Assembly: GCF_004138485.1 (NCBI RefSeq)
Contig: NZ_RYEV01000010.1
Coordinates: 62,001-126,000, forward strand
DNA: 64,000 bases
DNA from: Peristeroidobacter soli
GTDB lineage: Bacteria; Pseudomonadota; Gammaproteobacteria; Steroidobacterales; Steroidobacteraceae
Direction: 5' to 3'
A program made the translations under genes and the position numbers. The first letter of the stretch is position 1. Each line of letters starts with the position of its first letter. The notes below the pieces were generated by a model. It did no database searches. It had not been told where the DNA came from and saw only the letters and a list, made by a program, of their open reading frames with translations. This document shows positions 18,590 to 31,537 of the stretch, piece after piece.

Positions 18590-19993
18590 TCAGCCCCCGC
18601 CGCCTTGGGCTTTGCCGCCGGCCTTGGTCAGCTCGCGCGGATCCAGATATTTCGACAACTCCTCATCGGAGAGCTGCGTGTGCTCGGCCGCGACGTCCTT
18701 GATGGGCCGGCCGGTGGCATAGGCTTGCTTCGCGATCTTCGCCCCCGCCTCGTAACCGATGACGGGATTCAGTGCAGTGACCAGGATCGGATTGCGATTC
18801 AGTGCCTCACCGATGCGCTGCTCGTTGACGGTGAACCCCGCGACCGCCGAATCAGCGAGTGAGCGCGCGGCATTCGCGAGCAGATCGATGCTCTGTAACA
18901 GGTTATAGGCGATCACCGGCAACATCACGTTGAGCTGGAAATTGCCGGACTGCCCGGCGATGGCGATGGTGGCATCGTTGCCCATCACTTGCGCGGCCAC
19001 CATGGTGACGGCTTCGGGAATCACCGGATTCACTTTGCCGGGCATGATGCTGCTGCCTGGCTGCAAGGTCGGCAACGAGATCTCACCCAGGCCGGCGAGC
19101 GGACCGCTGTTCATCCAGCGAAGATCGTTCGCGATCTTCATCATCGACACCGCCAGGGTGCGCAACTGCCCCGAGAGCTCGACGGCTGCATCCTGCGATG
19201 ACATCGCCTCGAAGTAGTTCGTGCTCGGCTTCAGCTCGAGCCCGCTCTTCACCGAGAGATAGCGCGAGGCTCGCAGCGCGAAGCGTGGATGCGCATTGAC
19301 GCCGGTGCCAACCGCGGTGCCACCGAGCGCGATCATTTGCAGTCGAGCTCGAGACTCCATCACACGGGCGCTGCCATGTTCGATTTGCGTGCGCCAGCCG
19401 CTCATCTCCTGACCGAACGTCACGGGCATCGCATCCATCAAATGGGTGCGTCCGGTCTTTACGATGTCGCCGACCTCACCGATGCGTCGACTGATGACGG
19501 CGCTGAGGTATGCGAGCGCGGGCAGCAGATGCTGTTCGACCGCGAGCAGCGCACTCACGTGAATGGCGGTGGGAATCACGTCGTTCGAGCTCTGGCTCAT
19601 GTTGACGTGATCGTTGGGGTGCACGGCGATGCCGGCGAATTTCGAGGCCAGGTGTGCGATGACCTCGTTGGCATTCATGTTGCTGCTGGTGCCGGAGCCG
19701 GTCTGGAACACGTCCACCGGAAACTGGCGATCGTGCGTGCCCTCGACCACTTCGATCGACGCCTTCTGAATCGCCGCGGCGTGCTTGGCCTCGAGGCCGC
19801 CGAGCTCCAGGTTGGCGGTGGCCGCCGCCCACTTGATCAGGCCGAGCGCGCGAATGAAATCGCGCGGCATGCGCAGGCTGCTGATCGGGAAGTTGTCCAC
19901 GGCGCGCTGCGTTTGCGCGCCCCACAACGCATCGCTGGGGACCTTCAACTCGCCCAGGCTGTCCCGCTCGATGCGAAAGTCGTCGTTCGCCAC
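18590..19993 (-). CDS. fumC: Class II fumarate hydratase
   Basis: Interconverts fumarate and malate in the TCA cycle without an iron-sulfur cluster. The 467-residue protein has the superfamily signature GSSIMPGKVNPV, the GTGSSNMNANEVIAH-like stretch (seen as TGSGTSSNMNANEVI), MSQSSNDVIPTA and TGRTHLMDAMPV. The start is a GTG at 19993 with a GAGGAAGAG-type site. It leads a compact unit with nudL and mazG and is divergent from purB, another member of the same superfamily. Confidence 0.97.
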   Translation of the reverse strand: MANDDFRIERDSLGELKVPSDALWGAQTQRAVDNFPISSLRMPRDFIRALGLIKWAAATANLELGGLEAKHAAAIQKASIEVVEGTHDRQFPVDVFQTGSGTSSNMNANEVIAHLASKFAGIAVHPNDHVNMSQSSNDVIPTAIHVSALLAVEQHLLPALAYLSAVISRRIGEVGDIVKTGRTHLMDAMPVTFGQEMSGWRTQIEHGSARVMESRARLQMIALGGTAVGTGVNAHPRFALRASRYLSVKSGLELKPSTNYFEAMSSQDAAVELSGQLRTLAVSMMKIANDLRWMNSGPLAGLGEISLPTLQPGSSIMPGKVNPVIPEAVTMVAAQVMGNDATIAIAGQSGNFQLNVMLPVIAYNLLQSIDLLANAARSLADSAVAGFTVNEQRIGEALNRNPILVTALNPVIGYEAGAKIAKQAYATGRPIKDVAAEHTQLSDEELSKYLDPRELTKAGGKAQGGGG

Positions 19994-20019
19994 ACTCTCT
20001 TCCTCTCACCATGCGCTCG

Positions 20020-20038
20020 CGCCCGCCTGAAGCGGGCG
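20020..20038. other. Small inverted repeat between fumC and purB
   Basis: CGCCCGC (20020-20026) and GCGGGCG (20032-20038) form a perfect 7-bp stem with a 5-nt loop in the 70-bp divergent intergenic region, overlapping the expected -35 zone of purB. It could be an operator or chance GC-rich pairing. Confidence 0.3.
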
Positions 20039-20051
20039 AACCGATCTGCGG

Positions 20052-20057
20052 TATGAT
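20052..20057 (+). promoter_or_regulatory. Putative -10 element of purB placed for leaderless transcription
   Basis: TATGAT, one mismatch from the -10 consensus, ends exactly 6 nt before the purB ATG at 20064, and no ribosome binding site is visible. Transcription would then start at or next to the start codon. The same spacing is seen at nudJ. Confidence 0.45.
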
Positions 20058-20063
20058 TCTACG

Positions 20064-21431
20064 ATGAACCACAGTCCCTTGAATGCGATTTCACCCATCG
20101 ACGGCCGCTATGCTGACAAGGCCGCCGAGCTTCGGCCTCTTTTCAGCGAGCGCGGGCTGATCCGTCAGCGCGTCCGTGTCGAGGCGCTCTGGCTCAAAGC
20201 CCTGGCCGCCGAGCCGGGCATCGACGAGCTGCGCGGTCTGCCGGCCGCGGCGCTCACCGTCCTCGATGCGCTCGCCGCCGAGCTGACCGATGCCGAGGCC
20301 GCCGAGGTCAAGAAGCTCGAGCGCGAAACCAATCATGACGTGAAGGCGGTCGAGTACTTCGTCAAGAGCAAGCTCGATGATGTGCCGGCGTGGCGCACCC
20401 GTCGGGAGTTCGTCCACTTCGCCTGCACCTCCGAAGATATCAACAATCTCAGCTATGCATTGATGCTGAGGGAAGCGCGAGATCTGGTGCTGCTGCCGAG
20501 GCTCGACACGCTCATCACCCGTCTGCGGGCCCTGGCGCATTTACATGCGGCCACCCCGATGATGTCGCGCACCCATGGTCAGCCCGCGACGCCGACCACG
20601 CTCGGCAAGGAAGTGGCGAACTTCACTTACCGTCTGCGCGAGGCTCGCACGCGTTTCGCAGCCGTCACCATCAGCGGCAAGATCAACGGCGCGGTGGGCA
20701 ATTTCAATGCGCACGCGGTCGCGTATCCGAACGTCGACTGGCCGCGCCTGGGGCAACGCTTCGTCGAATCGCTGGGGCTGAGCTGGAATCCGTACACGAC
20801 CCAGATCGAGCCGCACGACTGGATGGCGGAATATTTCGATGCGCTCGCGCGCCTGAACACCGTGCTGGTCTCGCTGTGCCGTGACATGTGGGGCTATATC
20901 TCGCTCGGTTATTTCCGTCAGCGCGTGGTGGCGGGCGAAACCGGCTCCTCGACCATGCCGCACAAGGTCAACCCGATCGATTTCGAGAACGGCGAAGGCA
21001 ATCTCACGTTGTCGATCTCGATGCTTCGTTATCTCTCGGACAAGCTGCCGGTGTCGCGTTGGCAGCGCGATCTCACCGATTCGACGGTGCTGCGAAATGT
21101 CGGCGTCGCGGTCAGCCATGCCTTGATCGCCTGGCGCTCCATCGAGCGTGGCCTGGAACGGGTCGATGTGGATGCGAGCCGGCTCGCCGAAGACCTCGAT
21201 GCGAACTGGGAGCTGCTCGCCGAGCCCATCCAGACCGTGATGCGACGCTATGGCGTCGAGAATGCCTATGAGCAATTGAAGTCCCTGACGCGCGGTCAGC
21301 GGGTCGATGCCGCCGCCCTGCGACAGTTTGTGTCCGGCCTCGCCTTGCCGGAATCTGCCAGACAGGCGCTGCTGGAACTTACGCCGGCCCGCTACGTTGG
21401 CTATGCAGAGCAATTGGCAAAAAAGGTCTGA
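20064..21431 (+). CDS. purB: Adenylosuccinate lyase
   Basis: Cleaves adenylosuccinate to AMP and SAICAR to AICAR, releasing fumarate, in purine synthesis. The 455-residue protein shows the superfamily signature GSSTMPHKVNPIDFENGEGN, MMSRTHGQPATPTTLGKEVA with the catalytic His, and FVHFACTSEDINNLSYALM. It matches the PurB type of E. coli (456 residues). It is followed by nudJ and mnmA; E. coli has a related neighbourhood with hflD between purB and mnmA, which is absent here. Confidence 0.97.
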   Translation: MNHSPLNAISPIDGRYADKAAELRPLFSERGLIRQRVRVEALWLKALAAEPGIDELRGLPAAALTVLDALAAELTDAEAAEVKKLERETNHDVKAVEYFVKSKLDDVPAWRTRREFVHFACTSEDINNLSYALMLREARDLVLLPRLDTLITRLRALAHLHAATPMMSRTHGQPATPTTLGKEVANFTYRLREARTRFAAVTISGKINGAVGNFNAHAVAYPNVDWPRLGQRFVESLGLSWNPYTTQIEPHDWMAEYFDALARLNTVLVSLCRDMWGYISLGYFRQRVVAGETGSSTMPHKVNPIDFENGEGNLTLSISMLRYLSDKLPVSRWQRDLTDSTVLRNVGVAVSHALIAWRSIERGLERVDVDASRLAEDLDANWELLAEPIQTVMRRYGVENAYEQLKSLTRGQRVDAAALRQFVSGLALPESARQALLELTPARYVGYAEQLAKKV

Positions 21432-21449
21432 GGTCCACTCTGAGACCTT
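21423..21449 (+). terminator. Weak stem-loop over the purB stop codon
   Basis: AAGGTCT (21423-21429) pairs with AGACCTT (21443-21449) over a 13-nt loop that contains the stop codon end. No U-tract. It may attenuate read-through into nudJ. Confidence 0.25.
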
Positions 21450-21495
21450 CGTCCAATAGCTTGAAAAGCATCACAAATCATTCTGACTGGGCAGC

Positions 21496-21501
21496 TATAC
21501 T
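21496..21501 (+). promoter_or_regulatory. Putative -10 element of nudJ placed for leaderless transcription
   Basis: TATACT, one mismatch from TATAAT, ends 6 nt before the nudJ ATG at 21508; the sequence between has no ribosome binding site. No good -35 element is visible at 16-18 bp. Confidence 0.42.
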
Positions 21502-21507
21502 CCCGGC

Positions 21508-22023
21508 ATGACCGTGCGCCCCGATCTGACCGTAGCCGCCGTCGTCGAACGCGACGGCCAATTCCTGCTCGTGGAGGAGCGGGTCGGCAATCGCATGGTG
21601 TTCAACCAGCCGGCCGGCCACGTCGAGCGCGGCGAGCAGTTCATCGAAGCGGTGATCCGCGAAACGCTCGAAGAGACCGCCTGGACCTTCCGGCCCGAGG
21701 CGCTGATCGGCGTTTATCTGTGGGAACAGGTCGAGAAGCAGAAGAGCTTCCTGCGGGTGGTGTATTCGGGCGAGGTGACCCATCACCACGCCGACCGGCA
21801 GCTCGATCGCGGCATCGAGCGCGCCCTGTGGCTGGATCGCGAGCAGATCGTGGCCCGCTCCGCCCGGCTGCGCAGCCCGCTGGTGCTCCGGTGCATCGAC
21901 GATTACCTCGAAGGCAGCCGGCATCCCCTTGATGTCGCGAAAAACGTCGTCAAAGATGGGATTCTGTCCCCGGAAGTGCGCGCGCGTACGCTCGAGCATC
22001 CCGCCATCAATCGTTTGATCTGA
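21508..22023 (+). CDS. nudJ: Nudix hydrolase NudJ-like (thiamine pyrophosphate/nucleotide phosphatase)
   Basis: A 171-residue Nudix protein. The Nudix box is [20 protein letters not shown] followed by TAW. The N-terminus [19 protein letters not shown] and the position next to mnmA match NudJ (YmfB) of enterobacteria, which hydrolyses thiamine pyrophosphates and nucleoside phosphates. It lies between purB and mnmA, 10 bp from the latter. Function is by family and synteny. Confidence 0.88.
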   Translation: MTVRPDLTVAAVVERDGQFLLVEERVGNRMVFNQPAGHVERGEQFIEAVIRETLEETAWTFRPEALIGVYLWEQVEKQKSFLRVVYSGEVTHHHADRQLDRGIERALWLDREQIVARSARLRSPLVLRCIDDYLEGSRHPLDVAKNVVKDGILSPEVRARTLEHPAINRLI

Positions 22024-22033
22024 CCGTTCCGCA

Positions 22034-23122
22034 GTGACCGCTCCTCTCGTGATCGTCGGCATGTCCGGCGGCGTGGACTCGTCCGTCGCCGCGTGGCTGC
22101 TGTTGCAACAGGGTTACGAGGTCCAGGGCTTGTTCATGAGCAACTGGGACGAGGACGAAGACGGCTACTGCACCGCTGCCGAGGATTATCAGGATGCGCG
22201 CCAGGTCTGCGAGCAACTGCAGATCCCGCTGCACAAGGTGAGCTTCGCCGGCGAGTATCGCGAGCGCGTCTTCAGTTATTTCCTCGAAGAATATCGGCAC
22301 GGCCGCACGCCCAATCCCGACGTGCTGTGCAATCGTGAGATCAAGTTCGGCGTTTGTTACGACTACGCGCGCCGGCTCGGCGCCGAGTGGGTCGCGACCG
22401 GTCATTACGCACGCGTCGAGCACGATGCCTCGCACACGCGCGCCAGGCTGTTACGCGGGCTCGATCCCAACAAGGATCAGAGTTATTTCCTGCACGCGAT
22501 GCCGGGCGAGGCCCTCGCGCATACCCTCTTTCCGATCGGCGATCTGCAGAAGAGCGAAGTGCGACGGCTCGCTCGCGAACAAACCCTGCCGGTGTTCGAC
22601 AAGAAAGACAGCACCGGGATTTGTTTCATTGGTGAAAGGCCGTTCGCGCAGTTCCTGGAAACTTACCTGCCCGCTCAGCCCGGTCACATCGAAACGCCCG
22701 AGGGACGCCGCGTCGGTCAGCATCGCGGACTCATGTACTACACGCTCGGCCAGCGCCAGGGCTTGGGGATCGGTGGCCGCAACGATGCTGGGGAAGCCCC
22801 CTGGTATGTGGCCGACAAGGACCTCGCTCGCAATGTGCTCATTGTCGTGCAAGGTCATGATCATCCAGCGATGCAGCGGACCGAGGCCTGGGGCTCGCAG
22901 CTCGCCTGGGTGGCCGGCGCGCCGCCGGCTCAGCGCTTCGATTGCACCGCTAAAGTGCGCTATCGCCAGGCGGATCAGGCATGCAGCGTCGCAGTACTCG
23001 CGGACGGCGGCGTTCACGTCCGATTCCACCAGCCGCAACGTGCGGTCACTCCCGGTCAATACGTGGTGTTTTACGTCGGCGAGGTGTGCCTGGGCGGCGG
23101 TGTCGTCGACCGGACCGCGTAA
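22034..23122 (+). CDS. mnmA: tRNA-specific 2-thiouridylase MnmA
   Basis: Introduces sulfur at position 2 of wobble uridine 34 in Lys, Glu and Gln tRNAs. The 362-residue protein begins with a PP-loop, [17 protein letters not shown], and has the two catalytic cysteines in [12 protein letters not shown] and [13 protein letters not shown]. Also present are [16 protein letters not shown] and [13 protein letters not shown]. The start is a GTG at 22034, 10 bp after nudJ, with only a weak ribosome binding site, so translation may be coupled. Confidence 0.97.
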   Translation: MTAPLVIVGMSGGVDSSVAAWLLLQQGYEVQGLFMSNWDEDEDGYCTAAEDYQDARQVCEQLQIPLHKVSFAGEYRERVFSYFLEEYRHGRTPNPDVLCNREIKFGVCYDYARRLGAEWVATGHYARVEHDASHTRARLLRGLDPNKDQSYFLHAMPGEALAHTLFPIGDLQKSEVRRLAREQTLPVFDKKDSTGICFIGERPFAQFLETYLPAQPGHIETPEGRRVGQHRGLMYYTLGQRQGLGIGGRNDAGEAPWYVADKDLARNVLIVVQGHDHPAMQRTEAWGSQLAWVAGAPPAQRFDCTAKVRYRQADQACSVAVLADGGVHVRFHQPQRAVTPGQYVVFYVGEVCLGGGVVDRTA

Positions 23123-23222
23123 AAGATTGCGTTGTCAGCCCGAACTCGCCTGGAATTTGTTCTGGCCTGATTTAATTGTCCAAACAGGGGCTCGATCGTC
23201 CCCATAGTTACGCGGCGACCGC

Positions 23223-23228
23223 TATAAT
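23223..23228 (+). promoter_or_regulatory. Putative -10 element upstream of acnA
   Basis: A perfect TATAAT at 23223-23228, about 150 bp upstream of the acnA ATG; the -35 zone (around 23200) is weak. It implies a leader of roughly 140 nt between mnmA and acnA, which ends with a strong GGAGGA ribosome binding site. Confidence 0.45.
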
Positions 23229-23377
23229 CCCGCCGATTTGTCCCCGGGGTTAGGGATGCCTTCCTTCACAGCCGCGGGGCCAATGAAGCATATGGGGCGC
23301 CTTTTGTCCGAGGTGGCGTCCCTGGCGCTGCCAGCGCATGAGCCAGCCGCGCCACTCCCTATCCTCGCGGAGGACGC

Positions 23378-26071
<2,694 letters not shown>

Positions 26072-26089
26072 ACCGATCGAGGAACGATC

Positions 26090-26866
26090 ATGACCGAGCA
26101 CGTGCGCATTGCCCTCGACGATGGCGTCCTTCGAATCACGCTCGCCCGAGCGGACAAGAAGAACGCGTTGACGCAGGCGATGTACACGTCGCTCGCTCAG
26201 GCACTGACCCGGGCCGAGACCGATGCCTCGGTTCGGGTCGTGCTGCTCGAAGCCGAAGGTGATTCATTCACCGCCGGCAACGATCTTGCCGACTTCGCCG
26301 CGGTCGCGGCTGGCACGCTCGATCGGAACGCCATGACGACGGTTCGGTTTCTGGATGCGCTCGCTCATGCGCGCAAGCCGCTCGTCGCCGCGGTGACGGG
26401 CCTGGCGGTCGGCATCGGTGTCACGATGCTGCTGCATTGTGATTTGGTGTTCGTCGCCGACGATGCGAAGCTGTCGACGCCGTTCGTCAATCTCGCGCTC
26501 GTGCCGGAGGCGGCGTCGAGTGTGTTGTTACCTGCGCGTATCGGTTATGCGCGTGCGTATGCGATGTTTGCTTTGGGTGAGCCGGTCGACGGTCGTACGG
26601 CGGCATCGATCGGGCTTGCGAACGCGGCGTTGCCTGCGAGCGAAGTGCGAGGCGCGGCACTCGCGGCTGCGAAGAAATTGGCGAGCAAGCCGATGGGCGC
26701 GTTGCAGGCGACCAAACAGTTGATGCGCGATGGCGCGGCGATTGCCGCGGTCATGGCGAAAGAAAGTGAGATCTTTGGTGCCCGACTGTCGTCGCCGGAA
26801 ACGGCGGAAGCGTTGCGTGCGTTTGCTGAGCGGCGTCCGCCGGACTTCAGCAAGTTCGCGGGCTAG
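26090..26866 (+). CDS. Enoyl-CoA hydratase/isomerase family protein
   Basis: A 258-residue crotonase-fold protein. The oxyanion-hole segments are FTAGNDLADF and AVTGLAVGIGVTMLLHCDLV; the acid position that is Glu in hydratases reads VNLALVPEAASS, as in many isomerase-like members. The substrate is unknown. It begins 18 bp after acnA, with AGGAACG upstream of the ATG, so the two are probably co-transcribed. A stem-loop follows. Confidence 0.88.
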   Translation: MTEHVRIALDDGVLRITLARADKKNALTQAMYTSLAQALTRAETDASVRVVLLEAEGDSFTAGNDLADFAAVAAGTLDRNAMTTVRFLDALAHARKPLVAAVTGLAVGIGVTMLLHCDLVFVADDAKLSTPFVNLALVPEAASSVLLPARIGYARAYAMFALGEPVDGRTAASIGLANAALPASEVRGAALAAAKKLASKPMGALQATKQLMRDGAAIAAVMAKESEIFGARLSSPETAEALRAFAERRPPDFSKFAG

Positions 26867-26886
26867 TCCGTAACGCCCCTCTCACC

Positions 26887-26904
26887 TGCCCCCGAAGGGG
26901 GGCA
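26887..26904. terminator. Bidirectional stem-loop between convergent genes
   Basis: TGCCCCC (26887-26893) and GGGGGCA (26898-26904) form a perfect 7-bp stem with a GAAG loop, between the stops of the enoyl-CoA hydratase gene (+) and the small gene at 26917 (-). No strong U-tract on either side. Confidence 0.5.
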
Positions 26905-26916
26905 TGAAACTAATAG

Positions 26917-27240
26917 TTAGTAGCTCGGCTTGGGCTTTTTCTTGAATGGCTTGCGCGGCGTCGGATGCCGCTGCAAACGAATCGGCAGCGTCGGCTCATC
27001 CGGCTCGTCCTCCACCGACCATTTCTCCTTGAACATCTGCATCGCTTCGCTCTGCACGGCCGCGTGACGGTTCGACAGCATGAGCGACGATGGCGAGCAG
27101 ACGCGCGCGCGGATCAAACCCAAGTCGGCGGCCGCATCGAACAGACTCGGATACCAGCTGCGCCAGGTGGGCAACAGGTCCTCCACCTGCTCTCGCAGGC
27201 TGCGTCGGTCCGAAGGCGTTGCGGTTACGGTATCGGTCAC
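26917..27240 (-). CDS. Hypothetical protein, 107 residues
   Basis: Not recognised. A helical N-terminal part (DRRSLREQVEDLLPTWRSWYPSLFDAAADLG) is followed by an acidic stretch (EDEPDEPTLP) and a basic proline-rich tail (RKPFKKKPKPSY). No signal peptide or membrane segment. The start is a GTG at 27240 with AAGGG upstream. The basic tail could bind nucleic acid, but nothing more specific can be said. Confidence 0.6.
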   Translation of the reverse strand: MTDTVTATPSDRRSLREQVEDLLPTWRSWYPSLFDAAADLGLIRARVCSPSSLMLSNRHAAVQSEAMQMFKEKWSVEDEPDEPTLPIRLQRHPTPRKPFKKKPKPSY

Positions 27241-27401
27241 AGCGGCCCTTTTACCACAAAGGTTTTTCCGAAAACGACAGTCGGTCTCAAATCGTGTGAA
27301 TCCCCGATGACGTTCAGTGCGCGCTGGAGCGGGTCACGAACGATTTGCTATCGTGGTCGACCGGCATGATGATCGGCACAAATCTCACGGGAGCGACGAG
27401 C

Positions 27402-28274
27402 ATGTCACCGAGCCAGTCCGCGCCACAGCTGCACGGAAGTTGTCTATGCGGGGCGGTCACTTATCAGGTGGGCGGCCCTTTCAACATGATGCTGCATTGT
27501 CATTGCTCCATGTGCCGCAAACACCATGGCGCCGCCTTCGCCACCTTTGTCGGGGCGCCGCTGATGAGCTTCAAGTGGTTGAGCGGCGAGGACCAGATCG
27601 TCAGTTATGTGTCCTCGGAAAAAGGCCGACGCGACCACTGCAAGCACTGCGGCTCGGTCACGCCAACTTTGCTCGAGCAAATGGATCTGGCGCTGATACC
27701 CGCCGGCAATCTCGAGGGCGATCCGGGAATTCGACCGCAGCTCCACGTGTTCGTGGGCTCCAAGGCGCCCTGGTATGCCATCACCGACGACCTGCCTCAG
27801 CACGAGGAGTTTCCGCCGGAGTTCGGTGTGGGCGGCGTCGAGCGGCCAGTGGTCGAGCCGCGCGAGGGCGCCGTGCTCGGCAGCTGCCTGTGCAACAGCA
27901 TCACCTATGAGATCACCGGGAAGGCGCTACGAAGCGCGAACTGTCACTGCTCCCGGTGCCGTCGGGCCCGAAGCGCCGCGCACGCCTCGAATCTGTTCTA
28001 CAAGCTGGAGGATTTCCGTTTCACCCGGCAGGATGCGGCCATCGGCGATTACCGCGTGCCCGAGGCGAGATTCTTTGGCGTCTCCTGGTGCACGAAATGC
28101 GGGGCCGCCGTACCCCGTGTCTCCAAAGAGCGTAACGCGGTGGTCGTGCCGGCTGGAGCGCTGGACACCGATCCAGGTCTCCAGCCGGCGGTGCACATCT
28201 ATGTCGGTAACAAAGCGTGCTGGTACGAGATCACTGATACGACTCCTCAGTTTGAGACGGCTCCTCCGGTCTGA
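27402..28274 (+). CDS. Protein with two tandem GFA/CENP-V zinc domains
   Basis: A 290-residue protein made of two GFA-type domains (related to glutathione-dependent formaldehyde-activating enzyme). Domain 1 (about 8-135) has GSCLCGAVTY, CHCSMC and CKHCGS; domain 2 (about 148-280) repeats GSCLCNSITY, CHCSRC and CTKCGA. Both keep the complete cysteine set for zinc binding. The true substrate of most bacterial family members is unknown. The start at 27402 is chosen for GGGAG 8 nt upstream. The 3' end overlaps the convergent creD by 44 bp. Confidence 0.85.
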   Translation: MSPSQSAPQLHGSCLCGAVTYQVGGPFNMMLHCHCSMCRKHHGAAFATFVGAPLMSFKWLSGEDQIVSYVSSEKGRRDHCKHCGSVTPTLLEQMDLALIPAGNLEGDPGIRPQLHVFVGSKAPWYAITDDLPQHEEFPPEFGVGGVERPVVEPREGAVLGSCLCNSITYEITGKALRSANCHCSRCRRARSAAHASNLFYKLEDFRFTRQDAAIGDYRVPEARFFGVSWCTKCGAAVPRVSKERNAVVVPAGALDTDPGLQPAVHIYVGNKACWYEITDTTPQFETAPPV

Positions 28275-29571
28275 GGCGATACCAGTCGACGCGGCGCGTG
28301 GCCAGCATCACTGCGGCCAGCGCCGCGAACAGAATGATCGAGCCGAGCAGGAGACTGTAGTCCTCGGACAGCACGAGCATATACAGCAGTCCGTACACCA
28401 GGCTCATCGCTGCGCCGGCGACCACGCCTCGCCAGGCGCTACGAAGTGCGCCGGCCAGATACAGGCCGATCAATAGCACCAGCGCAGCAGCTGCGGTGAC
28501 ATAGGCGAGTGCGAAAGAAATGTGCTCGGAGAGCGCGATCAGCAGCAGATAAAACATGCTGAGCGCCAGACCGACCAGCAGATACTGCAACGGATGCAGT
28601 CGATTGCGGGTCACCTGCTCCCAGGCGAAGAACGTCAGAAACGTGAGCGCGATGAACAGCACCGCGTATTTCACGGCGCGCTCACCACGTTGATAGATAT
28701 CCACCGGTTGAAACAAGCTGACACCGAACGACGACTGCCGGAGCGCATCGTCCGTCACCTCGCCTTCCTGCCACACCTGCCCGTAGGATCGATTCAGTTC
28801 GAGCACCTGCCAGCGCGCACTGAAGCCATTTGCCGTGATCGTTCGCTCGGACGGCAGGAACGCGCCCTGAAACGAGGGATGTGGCCAGTCGGAGCTCATG
28901 CTCACCGTGGTCGTGCCACCGAGCGGCAGCAGCGACACCGCGCGGCTGCCCGCGACCACGGTGCCGAAGTCGAAGGCAGCGGTTGGCGACTGTTGCAGCT
29001 GACTCAAATCCACGCGAGCCTCGATGCCCATGTGGACGCCGGGTGTCGCGGGGCCGAGCTTCACCGGCTGACCCGCGAACGTCGCATGCTGGATCTCACG
29101 CAGGCTGCGCACCGACGAGATTGGCAGACGCAGCCGGCTCTGCGACCACAGGTAGGTCACGCCCGTTTGCTCGAGCTGCGGACGCAGGCTCACAAAATCG
29201 AAATCGCCCTGCAGGCGCAGCGTCGACAGGTACACCGGCACTGCGTATATCCCGACATAGCGCGGCTGCGGATCGAGCTTCACCTGCACGGCGCCGTCGA
29301 GCTTCGCGGGCATCAGATACACGTCGCGGCGTACGGTGCGCTCGACGTTGTCGATGATGGCTTTGCGCTCGGTGGGCACGATCAGCATCGGTCCGCCGAC
29401 GGTCAGCTCACCGCCCCACCCTTCGGCCACCCGCTGATACGCCTGCTCGCGCAATCCAGCCCGCTCGGTGACCACGCTGCGGAGCATCTCCAGCGGCATC
29501 AGCAGCAACAACACGATCACCCCGATCAACACCGCCTTGAACGTGACCGACCCAGACTCCACGATTCTCAT
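28231..29571 (-). CDS. creD: Inner-membrane protein CreD family
   Basis: A 446-residue protein of the CreD (Cet) family, linked to envelope integrity, colicin E2 tolerance and beta-lactam responses in enterobacteria and aeromonads. One N-terminal membrane helix (about 10-30) precedes a large periplasmic region containing GGPMLIVP and LRLQGDFDF; about five more helices fill residues 305-430. A GGGAGGG site precedes the ATG. No creB or creC is nearby, so its control here is unknown. Confidence 0.9.
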   Translation of the reverse strand: MRIVESGSVTFKAVLIGVIVLLLLMPLEMLRSVVTERAGLREQAYQRVAEGWGGELTVGGPMLIVPTERKAIIDNVERTVRRDVYLMPAKLDGAVQVKLDPQPRYVGIYAVPVYLSTLRLQGDFDFVSLRPQLEQTGVTYLWSQSRLRLPISSVRSLREIQHATFAGQPVKLGPATPGVHMGIEARVDLSQLQQSPTAAFDFGTVVAGSRAVSLLPLGGTTTVSMSSDWPHPSFQGAFLPSERTITANGFSARWQVLELNRSYGQVWQEGEVTDDALRQSSFGVSLFQPVDIYQRGERAVKYAVLFIALTFLTFFAWEQVTRNRLHPLQYLLVGLALSMFYLLLIALSEHISFALAYVTAAAALVLLIGLYLAGALRSAWRGVVAGAAMSLVYGLLYMLVLSEDYSLLLGSIILFAALAAVMLATRRVDWYRLRPEEPSQTEESYQ

Positions 29572-29868
29572 GACTCGCGCCCTCCCATGGGGTTGCCTCA
29601 GTGCTTACACTGCGGGCAGCCTGACGGGGCGGGCGGGCAAATCGCCGACGCAATTCGGGCGAATTGTGGAGCAATCCGATGTAATGCCCAGCGCGAAACT
29701 CCGGTCTGGTGTTACGAGTCTGATTGAATACAGCGACTCGGGCATCCTGCCACTCGCGCTGTGGCGCCTGGAGAAAAGGCGTGACTTTTCCCCGGCCCCC
29801 GCCGCCTGCGCCGGCGGGCACGTCCCTGTGCCTGAGGGTGGCACCGTTCAAGTTTTGCGGAGGAGTTC

Positions 29869-30834
<966 letters not shown>

Positions 30835-30861
30835 CAGCTTGAGAACATCGCGGCCCATCGA

Positions 30862-31521
30862 ATGAGTGCCAACAGGCCTAACGCGTTGACGCCTTCCACG
30901 GTTGCCATCCGCCGCTTCATCAAGCCCGCGCTCTTCGTGGTGTGCGCGCTGCCCCTGCTGTCGCTGCTGCTCGGCGCGTTCGGGATCGGCGGCGCGTCGC
31001 TCGGGGCAAATCCGGTCGAGAAGATTCAGGACACGTTCGGTCAATGGGGCCTGCGCTTTCTGGTCATCACCCTCGCCGTGACGCCCCTCAGAGATTGGTT
31101 CGGCGCGCCCTGGATCGTACAGTTACGACGCATGCTCGGCTTGTATGCGTTCTTCTACGTGCTCATGCACTTTCTCACCTGGCTGATCCTCGATCAGGGG
31201 TTCTATTGGTCGGGCATCCTGAAAGACATCGGTGAGCGTCCGTTCATCACCATCGGCTTCACTGCATTGTTGTTACTGGTGCCGCTCGCGGTGACCTCGA
31301 CCAACAAGATGATGCGCCGGCTCGGCAAACGCTGGAAATCCCTGCACCGGCTGATCTATGCGATCTGTTTGCTCGCGGTGTGGCACTACTACTGGCAGGT
31401 GAAGGCGGATGTGACCGAGCCGCTGATTTATCTCGCCATCGTACTGGGGCTGTTGGGATGGAGAGTGTGGAAGATGCGGCCTCGGCGTGCATCGGCCGCG
31501 ATGGCGCGCGAGCCGTCCTGA
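30862..31521 (+). CDS. msrQ: MsrQ, heme-binding membrane subunit of the MsrPQ system
   Basis: A 219-residue inner-membrane b-type cytochrome of the ferric-reductase-like domain family with about six helices, which passes electrons from the quinone pool or a flavin reductase to MsrP. Heme-ligand histidines lie in FFYVLMHFLTWLI, KSLHRLIYAICLLAVWHYYW. It follows msrP directly, the usual arrangement. Confidence 0.94.
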   Translation: MSANRPNALTPSTVAIRRFIKPALFVVCALPLLSLLLGAFGIGGASLGANPVEKIQDTFGQWGLRFLVITLAVTPLRDWFGAPWIVQLRRMLGLYAFFYVLMHFLTWLILDQGFYWSGILKDIGERPFITIGFTALLLLVPLAVTSTNKMMRRLGKRWKSLHRLIYAICLLAVWHYYWQVKADVTEPLIYLAIVLGLLGWRVWKMRPRRASAAMAREPS

Positions 31522-31537
31522 TATGTGAGGGGACCGA

